Of a DNA stretch of 64,000 nt, positions 1 to 10,275 are shown piece after piece. The translations under genes were made by a program, and so were the position numbers. Source of the stretch: Apium graveolens (taxonomy: Eukaryota; Streptophyta; Magnoliopsida; Apiales; Apiaceae). Under the pieces are notes generated by a model. The model did no database searches and was not told the origin of the DNA. It saw only the letters and a list, made by a program, of their open reading frames with translations. The DNA lies in contig NC_133650.1 of NCBI RefSeq assembly GCF_009905375.1, positions 170,022,518 through 170,086,517 of the forward strand, read 5' to 3'. The number at the start of each line of letters is the position of its first letter. Position 1 is the stretch's first letter.

Positions 1-19
1 GACTACTCCTCGTCAGCGT

Positions 20-503
20 GTGAATAATAGGAAGCATGATAGGTCTAAGACTGCTAGTCTTTCTAAGGCTAGAAAGGAGATATTTGTGCCTAAGCCTAAA
101 CAGAAATTTGTTAAGGCTGTTTACAAGGTCAAATGTTCAGTCATTGAGAAAGTTGAGATCATTATAGTTAAGAATGTTGTTTTGCCTGACAAAGGTCAAT
201 TCTACAAGTATGTCGGGCCCAACCAAGTTTGGGTTCCGAAGAAGGTCTAATCCATTTGAAGTGCAGGGCAGTAAACAGGTGGAACCGGTAGTGTGGATTC
301 TTGACAGTGGATCGTCAAGACATATGACCGGAGATAGAGCCCTGCTATCAAATGTGGTTGAGAAAGCTGGCCCACTGGTTACCTTTGGAGATAACAACAA
401 AGGTTTATCTGAGGGATATGGCTGTTTGCAAGCTGGAAATGTTATCATTATAAATTTGTATATTGTGCTAGGTTATTATCAGGAAGCAGTATCTAACATA
501 TAG
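20..503 (+). pseudogene. Copia-A gag end and aspartic protease fragment
   Basis: Two overlapping frames give a Lys-rich gag tail ending in GPNQVWVPKKV, then the protease motif WILDSGSSRHMTG, followed by a stretch that matches the Copia-B protease at 56920-57080 (RALLSNVVEKAGP against KALLSDFVEKADP). A frame change joins the two parts near 240. DSGSS is the catalytic aspartate motif of Copia proteases. The frame is lost soon after 480 and no integrase follows. The product would be inactive. Confidence 0.8.
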
Positions 504-725
504 CACCAATGACGAGACTTGAGAATATTACGACATATCAGGCACCTGATGCACATTACACTTGGAATTGGACTCTAGTAAGATGTGTACAAGTGTACTC
601 CTGGTTGGTGAGTCAAAAGAGGAAGTCAATGCACCACAGTTCATGGACTTTGCAGTTGCAGATCTATTGGACTATGCAATCTCTTCTTCACAATCTCACT
701 TCAGGTTGGTATGAACTAGTGTACT

Positions 726-780
726 ACTCAAGCAATCGTCAAGAACATGGTATGACACTCTAACTGAAGTTACAGTTTAA
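726..780 (+). pseudogene. Copia-A reverse transcriptase remnant
   Basis: About 16 codons read LLKQSSRTWYDTLTEV, which matches the Copia RT motif seen intact in Copia-B at about 59150-59200 ([15 protein letters not shown]). A stop follows. It shows that pol was once present and then reduced to scraps. Confidence 0.5.
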
Positions 781-1302
781 TATGAACTAGTAGAGTCGTC
801 ATATTAATAACTCTCTTATTACTAGGCACAAATATATTGTTTTATATGTGTAGTGAGTTTTAGGAGAAAATCAAACTTTTTTCTACATTAGTGATTTCTT
901 ATTTTATTAAAATCTTTTGAAATCACTAGTGTACATCATTCCTCTCAAAAGATTAAATGGATAATTTTCATTCATTGTAGATCTTAAGTACATTTTATCT
1001 CTCTATTGCCATATGTTCTGTGATACAGGTTCAGTCTCCAATGGCTTTCTTTCATTGATAGTCATGAGGTTGAAAACCCACAACATCTATCCCAGACTGT
1101 AAAGACAAAAACAAAAACAGAACCAACCAACACTCTTTTACCACTAAAATGGAGTATGAGTGAGTGTGAGGGAGATAGTGCCTTAGTGCACCACATAAGG
1201 AAGGTTCTATAGTCAACCCAGTAGCTCTGTCTCCTACAAAGATGAGTAGTATTTTAAACCGAGACAACTGCTAGCCCCCATACATCTTCTCAAAAAGATG
1301 TA

Positions 1303-1692
1303 ATGGCTGAAAAGGCACAAAAACAGTTACTAGATTCATTCTCTCAACAGGGTGCGTCTATTGAAATTTGCCTGTCGGCCAGGGTATCCATTGTAGTGTC
1401 ACCACCTCAAACATAAACAATTCTTGATGCACAAGGAAAGGTCACACACACAAAGGATGAGTTGACGGAAATAAGAGTTTCGACCATTTTAAGGTCAGAT
1501 TCGATTGTTCAAGGTTTGTTAATGAACCAATTGCCTTTACAGGTGTTAGGAGAGGATACTGATCCAAAAGCCATATGTCAGTGGTCAGTGTCTACCTCCC
1601 CAGGCTTAAATCCCCTGGATGCATCTGCGGATAGTGGATCTGACATAGGCGCAGATCGGCAACTTGTTGACAATGATTCAGATATTACCTGA
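1303..1692 (+). pseudogene. Copia-A extra ORF of unknown function
   Basis: One frame of 130 codons runs from an ATG at 1303 to a stop at 1692 with a single in-frame TAA near 1417. It starts MAEKAQKQLLDSFSQQGASI and ends in an Asp/Ser-rich tail. It lies between the pol scraps and the 3' LTR on the sense strand. Diverged counterparts lie at about 41800-42000 (plus) and about 41600-41790 (minus). I recognise no domain. It belongs to the class of extra ORFs that many large plant Copia elements carry after pol. Confidence 0.5.
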
Positions 1693-2673
1693 TGAGTCAC
1701 AAGGAAATGTCTTCACAGACATTAGAAGGGAACTTTGATCTTTATGCTAAATTCATTGGATCATTGTTTACCTTCCCAGAATTCAAATCTGAAACCCTAA
1801 AAGGGAAACTAACAACTTGTAGATTATGACTCAGATTCATATGATGAGTTTAACAAGGATGGGGATTTGCGAACTCCCATTGCACCACCTGTGACCTCCT
1901 TAAGGATGGCTAAGGTGATTTTCCTTGCAGGTACAGCTGAATGTTGGAGCTATGAGAGGAATGATACACTTGTGAGAATGAGTGTAAACACGAGTGGAGA
2001 GAAGAGTGAAACACATGTGAGGTACACTAAACAGAATCACACACTCACAGTGAGGAAGAAAGATGAAACTACTTGTTATTTCTTTTCCAACCAAGTAAAA
2101 TATGAGAACTCCTTCAGACAACGGCTTACATTCCTTCTCTAAGGGGGAGATAAAAGCTTAAGTAATAGTTTGGAGGATTCCTCAACTAAGGGGGAGAAAT
2201 AGCAGGGAGGAAGAAAAAGATCCTACATATGCACACTACACCACACCATTATTGTTTGTAACTACAGATCCTATTGTACGGGAGAGGTGGTAAACACAAG
2301 GTGATTTTCTTCATAAGGGAAGAAGCTGTTTTTCAAAAGGGGAGTACCATTGGTTTTTATCTGCGGATCCTATTGTACGGGAGATGTGGTAAACGAAGGT
2401 GATCTTCTTTAATCAGTTGATTCTCATAGGGGGAGAAGCAAGAGAGATATGCGCTTCTCTACAGGAAATGTGGTTGTACAAAAGAAGATGAAACAACTTG
2501 AAGATATGTTCAGTCTAGAGGAACATCTATTTGGAATCTGGAAAATGTTAAATGTTATCCAGAACTTTTCTGCTATTTACTTTGCATTTCTGTTTATATC
2601 CTTTTCTTATTTGTTAGTTGAGTTATCCTCTAGGTATTTATTGTTATTGTCTAACAAACAAGTAGGGGGAGAT
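1693..2673 (+). other. Copia-A 3' non-coding region with repeated purine tracts
   Basis: No convincing ORF. Purine tracts of the form AAGGGGGAGA occur at 2141, 2188, 2428 and 2661. Only the last, next to the LTR, is expected to prime plus-strand synthesis. A direct repeat of about 50 bp sharing GATCCTATTGTACGGGAGA occurs near 2268 and 2368. A hydrophobic reading frame at 2449-2739 crosses the LTR junction and is not taken as a gene. Confidence 0.6.
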
Positions 2674-4011
2674 TGTAAGGCATATGTCATAGCCTATTTG
2701 TATATTCGAGGATTTAAATCAACTCAAATAAGAATGTAATAAGTAAATAGTGGATCTACCGTCAAAGAGATCTCACAAAGTAACATCTGTCAAAGGATTC
2801 AGAAACAAGGTTCATCTACAGACTTGAGGAATTACTTCACTAGAAGAAGTTCAAGAAATTGATCAAGCCTCAGTGATACAAATCAAGATTGGGGATTTAA
2901 TCAAGTGACAGAGATCTCGACAGGGTATCAGAGAATTACAAGGATTTAATCTGAATAAAATCAAAGTGTCAAAGTCAAGACATGAAGAAACGTCACGGAA
3001 GTTAGTCACTCATGAATCAGACAGTACATCGAGTGTCAACATTGAAGTGGTGGAATTGATTCATAATTCTCAGTAATTTTCAGAAGAGTGGTTGCTGCTC
3101 AAGATTAGTATTAATTCTCTATTAATTAATTAAGTCATATAATTTAATTAAGAAAATAAATTATATCTGCAAAGATTAATTTATTGATTAATTGAATTAA
3201 TTGATTAATTAATTCTGAATTAATATTAAGAATTTTCAGAATTTTAATTGGATTAAAATCAGTTTTAATTCTGCAAGACAACTGAAATTGAACTAGCATG
3301 ACAATCCGGATTGTCATACCGATTTTCATGCCAAGTCATTTCAATTGTCTCACCGAAAGTTCTACTGGAAGGAGATAGTCTTGCTAGTTCAGTTTGATAG
3401 TCTTGCTAGTTCAACAGATAGTCTTGCCGAAAGTCATACTAGCTTAAACTGATTGTCATACCGAAAGTTCTACTGGTTCAGCAGATTATCTTGCTAGTTC
3501 AACCGATTGTCATTCCAGTTCAAGTGATTCTGTTGATTGAATTATAAAGACAGAAGCAGCAGCAGACATTCAAGACTAATATACAAAACACACTTATTCA
3601 AGAACAAAAAGAAAAGAAGTAGAAGCAATATTTCATCTTTTCATCTGCATATTTCAAGATCACAATTTCTAGTTTTAAAGTTAAATCCAAACAACTAGAA
3701 ATCATTCTCTTGTTCTTGTGTAACTATCTAGCGGATCAAAATCCCTAGAACTTAATCTCAAATTGCGTTTAGCATTTGAATCTTTTTATTGCAAAAATAG
3801 AAAAAGTTCATGTCGAATTTATTCTAGATTTGTGATAATTAATTTGAGATTAATCCCTTGTAATCGATACCATTGTTGTAACACCTTTCAAGTTTAATAA
3901 TATTTTTATTTAACTTGAATTTTGTTTCAATTTTTTATTCTGCACTAAATTCGATTATTCGGTATTATTTGTATTCAACCCCCCCTTCTACAAACACATT
4001 GGGACCTAACA
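2674..4011 (+). repeat. Copia-A 3' LTR
   Basis: Starts TGTAAGGCATATG just after the purine tract AGTAGGGGGAGAT and ends GGGACCTAACA. The solo LTR at 52509-53899 is the same sequence in the other orientation and fixes both ends. A TATA-like box TATAAAG is at 3543-3549. The part at 3290-3540 is a degenerate short tandem repeat built on GATAGTCTTGCTAGTTCAA and its variants. Confidence 0.9.
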
Positions 4012-4497
4012 ACAGATTACCCCAAATTCCATTTCAACAGTGATCCAAATGGTGATCTAAATTTGGATCAATGAACAGTAGTGATCCAAATTTGGATCAC
4101 TACTGTTCACTGATCCAAATTTGGATCACTTGGTTTAATATAAAATAATGGTTTTGTTATTTGTATTTTATGAGATTTCAAATTGATTTTTAATTATTTA
4201 ATTATATAATTAATAACAGAATATAATTAATAGTTAACAAAATTTATTTTTAAAATAAAACTTAAAATAATGAGAAAATATAATTTCATTAAAATTTAAA
4301 AATAAAAAATAAAGAGGCACATATTGCACTTAGAGATGCATTAATTGAGCATTTATGGGAAGAATATACTAATTCGAAAAATTAGTTTGTATCAATAATA
4401 TTTTGTATGTTAATTATTGCAATAAATGTGTTTTTCGTGAATTAAGCGTACAATTTTAATATTTTTATGTGTATTAATTTTTTTTTGATTTAATTAA
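4012..4497. other. Older flanking sequence left of the Tat insertion
   Basis: AT-rich, no ORF. It continues at 25848 once the Tat element is removed. It may belong to the first intron of the serpin pseudogene at 26219, because no serpin coding sequence is seen in it. It holds the long palindrome listed separately. Confidence 0.6.
4052..4129. repeat. 78-bp near-perfect palindrome
   Basis: The inner 38 bases (4072-4109) are a perfect palindrome centred between 4090 and 4091 on CAAATTTG. It extends to 39 bases per arm with two mismatches. The unit GATCCAAATTTGGATC occurs twice inside it. Shorter relatives (ATTTGGATCAAC) lie at about 25955-26065, on the other side of the Tat insertion. Confidence 0.85.
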
Positions 4498-5059
4498 TGT
4501 TATGGATTAAAAACTAAGGTATATTACTGCTGTATTTATTACTAAGGAACGTGAGCTTCGAGGCTCGATTTGACTGCTCTTGTGTCTCGTGACTCAATCT
4601 GCCTTAACAAGATGCCTACGTACAAGGATCAAGTCAAAAAACGTAGTTCTAATTTGTGGGGTGAGACCCATTATATAGATGTTGGTGGTCCTTGAATTGG
4701 ACTTGGTATAGGAGACTTGGTAGCCAAGTCTCAGAATTAGAATGGACTTTGGAGTCCTAAATCGTAGGAAACTGATTCCTTATCCTTCTAGGTCCCTTAG
4801 AGGCTAATCTGCAAGGATTTATGTCCTTATTGGGACTCTTCTCAATAGCTGATTTTTCCCTTATTAATTAATTACGAAATTAATTAATATTCAGGATTTT
4901 GGGCCTTCTTTGTTCCATCAGGCCTGATCTGGTCCATCAGGCCTGATCAATGTGTTAACCTTTTTGGTCTGAATGTCATACATTTGGGCTCAGCATCCCA
5001 AATCATGTATAATTAATATAATATTTAATTACACAATCAGGATTTATTTATCCCTATCA
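4498..5059 (-). repeat. Tat 3' LTR (left end)
   Basis: On the plus strand it runs from TGTTATGGATT to TCCCTATCA, 562 bp. Against the right LTR it lacks 13 bp (near 4620) and one 19-bp unit built on CCATCAGGCCTGATC (two copies here, three in the right LTR); these two gaps explain the whole length difference. By hand I count about 20 substitutions. Confidence 0.93.
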
Positions 5060-5077
5060 TTTGCCCCCCTACTTTTG
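5060..5077 (-). other. Tat polypurine tract
   Basis: On the minus strand CCAAAAGTAGGGGGGCAAA precedes the LTR start TGATAGGG. This is where plus-strand DNA synthesis is primed in LTR retrotransposons and it supports the minus orientation of the element. Confidence 0.8.
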
Positions 5078-5348
5078 GGAAACTGTATAAGATTTCGTAA
5101 AAGTTAAGTTCATTCATTCCCTTACAGGGTATCATTTTGTGTAAAGTATGGAGCGACCTACACGTTTACAATGATTTGCCTTGTACGCGGTTTCAGGATC
5201 GTTTAAAAACTTCCTTTTTATTTTCTTACCTTTTCCCTATTTTTAGGAATTTTCTGATATTTTTCAGGAGTTTACCCTTTATTTCCGAGATTTTTCCAAA
5301 TTTTCTGCAATTTTTCACAAATATTTTAAAATTTTCAGCCCTTTTTCA

Positions 5349-5990
5349 ACCAGGATCCTAGTCAAAATTTTGACCTGGATCCTAGTCGAATTTTGGGCCA
5401 TCCTTTCAATCCTGGTCAAAGGATTTCGACTAGGATCCACGACCTGGATTTCGACCAGGATCCTAGTCAAACCTTCGACCTGGATTTTGGTCAAAATTTG
5501 TGTCTTTCTTTGCTTCCTGGTCGTAAGGTTTCGACTAGGATTCACGAACTGGATTTCGACCAGGATCCTAGTCGAACCTTCGACCTGGATTTTAGTCGAG
5601 ATTTCTGTGCCGTAAGGTTTCGACTGGGATTCACGACCTGGATTTCGATCAGGATCCTAGTCGAACCCTCGACCTGGATTTTGGTCGAAATTTCTGTCCT
5701 TGTTCTCGAAAAATATTGTACTTGATTCAGGAATTCGACCTCAATCCCGGTCTTATTTACCTGGTTTTCGACCTCAATCCTGATCTTTTTTACCCGTAAT
5801 TTTCGGGTGTCTGTTCGAAAGAATTCGAATAGAATTCACGACCTGGAATTTGACCTCAATCCTGGTCTGTATTTACCAGGTTTTCGACCTCAATCCTGAT
5901 CTTTTTTACCCATAATTTTCGGGTGTCTGTTCGAAAGAATTCGAATAGAATTCACGACCTGGAATTCGACCTCAATCCTAGTCTGTATTG
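5349..5990. repeat. Tandem repeats in the Tat 3' region
   Basis: Two repeat types sit side by side. The first (5349-5700) has a period of about 88 bp in its two best copies (5524-5611 and 5612-5699) and is built on TTCGACCTGGATTT and GGATCCTAGTCGAA. The second (5732-5990) has a period of about 115-116 bp, built on TTCGACCTCAATCC. Open frames here give DLDFDQDPS-like repeats but only reflect the repeat. Tandem repeats between pol and the 3' LTR are common in Tat elements. Confidence 0.85.
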
Positions 5991-6327
5991 GGCTTCTTCC
6001 TAATTCGATTTGGATTGGGCCTTCTCTCTTTAGGGCTTTGATTTGGGCCTTGACTTGGGCCTATATTCTTCTAAATCCTAATTGGATTTGGTCCTCTATT
6101 TTTCCAAATCCTAATTGGATTTGGGCCTTCTATTGGGCCTCTTCCATATTAATCTAGACTCTAATATGTTAAAACACCTTCTTTAGAATTCTCTAGAATT
6201 CTCGGGAATTTTTATTTATTTCCTTTGGAGTTCCTTGGAGTATTCTGGAATGTTCCATTTCTGGGATTTCTTTTTTGGGCTTTTAATCTTACTGGGCTTT
6301 TTGTCCCTTCAACTTCACTTTTTCTCC

Positions 6328-6335
6328 TATATAAA
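6328..6335 (+). promoter_or_regulatory. TATA box for the Tat antisense gene
   Basis: TATATAAA within CTCCTATATAAAGGAG, followed from about 6355 by a pyrimidine-rich leader and, at 6505, a good 5' splice site CAG/GTAAAC. It is on the plus strand, opposite to the LTR-driven transcript. Its place just ahead of the antisense reading frames suggests a separate promoter. Confidence 0.6.
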
Positions 6336-7328
6336 GGAGTGAGTAGAGTATTTTGCTCCTCACTTTCTCATTTCTAACTTCTCCTTCACTTTTCTTCTGT
6401 TAAGGATCTCAGAGAAATAACTGAGAAATAACTGTAGGTCGGAGTTCTTTGAGCCCCAAAGCCTCCATTTAGCAAGCCAACCTCTTTTAGCAGCATTACT
6501 TCAGGTAAACACTTTTCCCTTTTTTCTTCTTGTGCTTGTTTTTGCATAATTTGCGTTTAAAATTGTCCTCTTATGTGCCCCTTTTTTTTGGATGGCTGAT
6601 AAGAGAATCACACGCTTGGCCAAGATGAACGTGGCCAAAAAGTCCAGTGAGTTCCCCATTCGATCGAGGTACACATCCTTGATTGATATGATCAAAGGAG
6701 CTGGACAAGTTGACTGCTTGTTTCAAAATCAAGGAGCCCTTCAAGCTGGTTCTTGCGGGTCTGGCCGACAGGGCCTGTCAATGGAGGAAGGACGCACTAT
6801 GCGTCTACAGGGACACTCTAAGGGCAGGTATCAGACTCCCCTTTCACCCATTTATCCCTGTTTTGCTAGTTGATGTGGGCATCAGCCCTTTCCAACTCCC
6901 TCCAAACTCGTGGAGGTTGATTCTGTGCTACCTGTCGCAATGCGCCAAGCACAACGTTCCTACCTCGGTTGCTATTTTTAGAAAGATTTTTCAGTTCAAG
7001 AACAGTCCCGTCAAGAATCCGGGGTGCGTTTCTTTGAACCAGCGCCCAACCGTTCCCCACATAGTGAACGAGAAGTCCATCCCTGAAAACAATTTGGGGT
7101 GGAAGAAAGATTTTATGTGCGTCCTTTAGGAGGGTGGCGATTGGGGCACCCTATTTCGTTCGTCTTTTGGGCTAGCCGTAGATGGGAACCCTAATGATAT
7201 AGTTTTGTCTGAGGAGGAGACCAGAGCTTTCAACCTCCTTACTCAAGATAATGGGACTTCCCACTCTTGGGATCTTATCAGGGAGACCGTTCTTGTAGAA
7301 CGTGGCCTTTCTCCCGTTCCTAAAAAGA

Positions 7329-7411
7329 GTATGTTTACTTCTCTAGCTGTCTTCGTTTCTTCCACCTTTTACTTTGCTAATTTCTTAACTCTCTTATCTT
7401 ATTTGTTGCAG
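7329..7411 (+). other. Intron 1 of the Tat antisense gene
   Basis: Donor AAAAGA/GTATGT, acceptor TTTGTTGCAG. Joining gives CCTAAAAAGA/TGGCTGAG, which reads PKKMAEK without break. The interior is T-rich, as expected for a plant intron. Confidence 0.65.
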
Positions 7412-7763
7412 TGGCTGAGAAGATTGAGGAGGCTACAAAGCCTAAAGACCTGGAAACGACTAGGATGAAGCGTGCTGGAAAGGTCTTCAAAGACCCGCGC
7501 CTCGGGAATCGCTTCCCGGAGTTCCTACTCCAGGCGAAGGAAGCAGGCGAGGAAGGCCCGAGCCAACCTTTACGCACTAAACAAAAACAGGGGCTTTCTT
7601 CCAGCCCGCTTGGGGAATCCGGGGAAAGGATTCGATTGTTGGCAACACATCGCTTGCCAAGGAATGGTTTATGCATTCCATTTCCCCGGTAGACTATCAC
7701 GACCTTGTCCTTCAACAGGACTCGGTGGCTAACGAGCTTTTTGGAGCTCAGGCTTTAGCGATG

Positions 7764-7841
7764 GTACGTCTTTTACTTTTGGCGTTCATAGTTTTTTGCC
7801 ATAATTTTTCTCGTTTCTCACTTTCGCTTTGTATCTTGTAG
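7764..7841 (+). other. Intron 2 of the Tat antisense gene
   Basis: Donor GCGATG/GTACGT, acceptor TATCTTGTAG. Joining reads AQALAM then ANVHFQGAIHQAK in one frame. Confidence 0.65.
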
Positions 7842-8492
7842 GCGAATGTCCATTTTCAAGGGGCAATTCACCAAGCCAAGACTTGGAAAGTTGGCCTAGA
7901 GGATGCAAACAAGAAGCTGGAGGAAACCAACTAGAGATTAGAGGCTCTTCAAGCCCAACTCGCCTCATCAACTTCTTACCTGGAAACGGCCCGGGCTGAG
8001 AATGTTATCCTCAAGGCTCAAAAAGACAAAGCCTTTGACGGCTGGATGGATACTCAGGAATTCAAAGATTTAATGGTGGATCATGATGCCCTCCTCCATC
8101 CAGTCAGCTACAAGGAAGGCTGGGATGCCGCTGTGGAGGCTATCCAGGACGAGTTTCCAGAAGTCCTTGAACAATCTTCCTTCCCTTATCTTGTGCGAGT
8201 TCCAACACTTAGGGGTGTTGCAGATAAACTTGCTGACCTGATTAAGGATGGCCCATCAGAAAGCTAGGGCCAAGGCCAAAAAAGGAAATAGCTTAAATCT
8301 AGCTCTGAAGAGGAGGAATCTTCTTCTGAGGAGGAGACCGAGCCTGTTATAAAGAAGGCCAGGGTAGAAGAGCCTCCAAAACCAACGTCCCCCAAGGCAT
8401 CTAAGCCATCTGAAGGTAGCTCCGAGGAAACCTCTACGGAGACTTCTGAAGAGACTTCCGAGGGTCCGACTGAAGAGACGTCCGAGGAGACT

Positions 8493-9452
8493 TCAGATAG
8501 TGGTTCTGAAGAATCTGAGCCTTCTAAGGCCTAAGTTCTTTGTATCTCTTTTTTTAGACAATATCGAACTTTGTAATTTACTATCCATAGTCTCTAGGTG
8601 CTTGTAGGTTCTCGGGACTTCAAAACCATCCATAGTCTCCAGCTTGTAGGTTCCTCTACCCTGAACGCTCTTGACTTTGTATGGCCCTTCCCAATTTGGG
8701 GCAAGTTTCCCTTTCTGCCCCATACCAGAAGCTTCCACTTTCCTCAAGACTAAGTCACTTTATTTGAAGAACCTTTCTTTAGCCCTTAGGTTGTAGTAGA
8801 ATGAAGCTTTTTTCTGATATTCCACTATCTTCGCATGTGCCTCATCTCATACTTCATCAATTAGATCCAGGGCTAACCTTTGCCCTTTTTCATTTTCCTC
8901 AGCATTGAAAGCTTGAATCCTGGGGGAGGAATGTGATATCTCTACAGGAAGAACTGCTTCTGCACCATATGCTAACATGAAGGGAGTTGCTTCAGTCGTT
9001 ACTCTACAGGTAGTCCTATAGGCCCATAGTATTGGGGGTATTTCATCCACCCAGTTATTCCTCGACTTCTCGATCCTCTTCTTTAGTCCATCCAGGATTA
9101 TTCGATTCGCCACTTCTGCTTGCCCATTGGCTTACGGGTGAGCCACAGAGGTGAATTGCAACTCAATTTCATTTTCCTCACAATACTTCTTGAATTCCTC
9201 ATTGTTGAATTGTGTTCCATTGTGAGTGACTAGGATGCGGGGAATTCCATACCGGCACATGATATTTTCCCACAGGAATTGTGCAACTTGCTTAGTTGTG
9301 ATTTTGGCCAAAGGCTTGGCTTCAATCCACTTAGTAAAATAATCAATGGCTACAATCAGGAACTTCCTTTGTGTCGTGGCCATGGGGAAAGGCCCCAGTA
9401 TATCCATTCCCCACATAGCAAAGGGGATGGGCGAGTTGATGGAGGTCAGCAT
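8493..9452 (-). pseudogene. Tat integrase core and C-terminal region
   Basis: The core starts MLTSINSPIPFAMWGMDILGP, with the first catalytic Asp in GMDILGPFP. The second Asp position reads VTHNGTQF, a histidine where DNGTQF is expected. The Glu-containing motif follows a stop near 9133 as NGQAEVANR. The block then reads through AYGAEAVLPVEI and, after stops near 8847 and 8760, NWEGPYKVKSVQGRGTYKLE, the usual C-terminal fold. Its final codons overlap the end of the antisense gene. The enzyme would join retrotransposon DNA to the host chromosome; this copy cannot. Confidence 0.85.
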
Positions 9453-9495
9453 CTCGGGGGGTTGTCTAACGACTGGTGCGTGCTTCTGACAGCGG

Positions 9496-10227
9496 TCACA
9501 CTTTTTTCACATATTCTTTGGCATCAGCCATCATTTCTGGCCAATAGAAGCCTAAACGGGTTATCTTATGAGCTAAGGCCCTGCCCCGCAAGTGTTGCCC
9601 ACATATGCCTTCATGTACTTCTTCAAGAGCCAAGCGTGCCTCATCGGGCCTGAGACACCTTAAGTAGGGAACCACAAAAGATCTTTTATACAGAATTCCA
9701 TCTATCAAAGAGTATCTTAGTGCTCGAATAACCAATTTTCGTGCTTCAGTAGCATCGTTCGACAACCAACCAGTTTGAATATGAGTCTTAATGGGATCTA
9801 TCCATGACGTCCCCAGACCTATAGGAGCTACAAGCTTAACATCAATGCTTCGTGTCTTCAGGACGCGGAAGTACATACTTCCTGAACTTTCCTCTATCTC
9901 AGATGAAGCAAACTTTGATAATGCATCTGCCTTAACATTTTCCTCCCTTGGAATGTGCTCAACATGGCATTCATCGAATTGGGTCATCACGGCCCTTACT
10001 AGGCGGACATACTTAGCCATCGTATCATCCCTTACCTCAAACTCTCCCTTCTCCTGGGATATGACCAGCTTCGAGTCTCCACAGACTTTTAAGTTCTTGG
10101 CTCTAAGTGTCTCTGCTAAGCCAAGACCAACTATCAGAGCTTCATATTCTGCCTCATTATTTATGGTTGGGAAGTCTAATTTCATGGCATACTCAATTAA
10201 GAACCCATCAGGGCTTTGTAAAACCAA
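9496..10227 (-). CDS. Tat second RNase H and integrase zinc-binding domain, 243 codons open
   Basis: An open frame with the archaeal-type RNase H acidic motifs NNEAEYEALIVGL, GDSKLVISQ and NVKADALSKFA. The first motif DGAS lies just upstream at about 10253-10264, behind a stop (EY*VLYFDGAS), so the frame is not the original start. The last 70 residues hold the integrase His/Cys finger (HEGICGQHLRGRALAHKI...), whose Cys pair falls at the frameshift near 9500. The extra RNase H is what marks Tat elements. Part of the broken polyprotein. Confidence 0.85.
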   Translation of the reverse strand: MVLQSPDGFLIEYAMKLDFPTINNEAEYEALIVGLGLAETLRAKNLKVCGDSKLVISQEKGEFEVRDDTMAKYVRLVRAVMTQFDECHVEHIPREENVKADALSKFASSEIEESSGSMYFRVLKTRSIDVKLVAPIGLGTSWIDPIKTHIQTGWLSNDATEARKLVIRALRYSLIDGILYKRSFVVPYLRCLRPDEARLALEEVHEGICGQHLRGRALAHKITRLGFYWPEMMADAKEYVKKV

Positions 10228-10275
10228 ATCTGTTTCACTTGAATTTGTTTTTGATGCTCCATCAAAATAGAGAAC

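Larger units (their letters stand above)
1..4011 (+). mobile_element. Copia-A LTR retrotransposon, 3' part (5' end outside window)
   Basis: The segment holds a gag-protease fragment, short pol remnants, an extra ORF region, a purine tract and one LTR, all on the plus strand. Integrase and nearly all of RT and RNase H are missing between about 500 and 1300, so this is a deletion derivative. Related sequence recurs at about 38750-44986 and at 52509-53899, which defines the family inside this window. The 5 bases after the LTR (4012-4016) cannot be matched to a duplication because the 5' end is not in view. Confidence 0.85.
6592..8534 (+). pseudogene. Tat antisense extra gene, 'putative gypsy type transposon' domain, spliced
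   Basis: Starting at MADKRITRLAKMN the reading passes one frameshift near 6710 and gives a block with RLPFHPFIPVLL, PPNSWRLILCYL and VAIFRKIFQF, which I recognise as the domain annotated in plants as putative gypsy type transposon. Two introns restore the frame: 7329-7411 (GTATGT...TTGCAG) and 7764-7841 (GTACGT...TTGTAG). After them come coiled-coil-like stretches (ANKKLEETN, LEALQAQL), a conserved tail (VHPVSYKEGWD-like, VPTLRGVADKL) and an acidic Ser/Glu-rich end ending SEESEPSKA. Stops lie at about 7127, 7932, 8265 and 8293. Function is unknown. Antisense extra ORFs are known in this lineage. Confidence 0.7.

Noticed and set aside
590..700. Possible Copia-A RNase H remnant (SWLVSQKRKSM)
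   Set aside because: Similarity to [11 protein letters not shown] is short, and it would lie before the RT scrap, the wrong order. Too weak to list.
2449..2739. 96-codon frame with a hydrophobic stretch, possible envelope-like protein
   Set aside because: It runs through the purine tract into the LTR, so the stretch is AT-rich non-coding sequence read by chance.
5315..5725. Open frames rich in Asp/Leu/Phe on both strands
   Set aside because: They read across the tandem repeats; repeat length keeps the frame open. Not genes.
7377..7715. 112-codon frame on the minus strand
   Set aside because: Complement of exon 2 of the Tat antisense gene, which has domain, splice and neighbour support.
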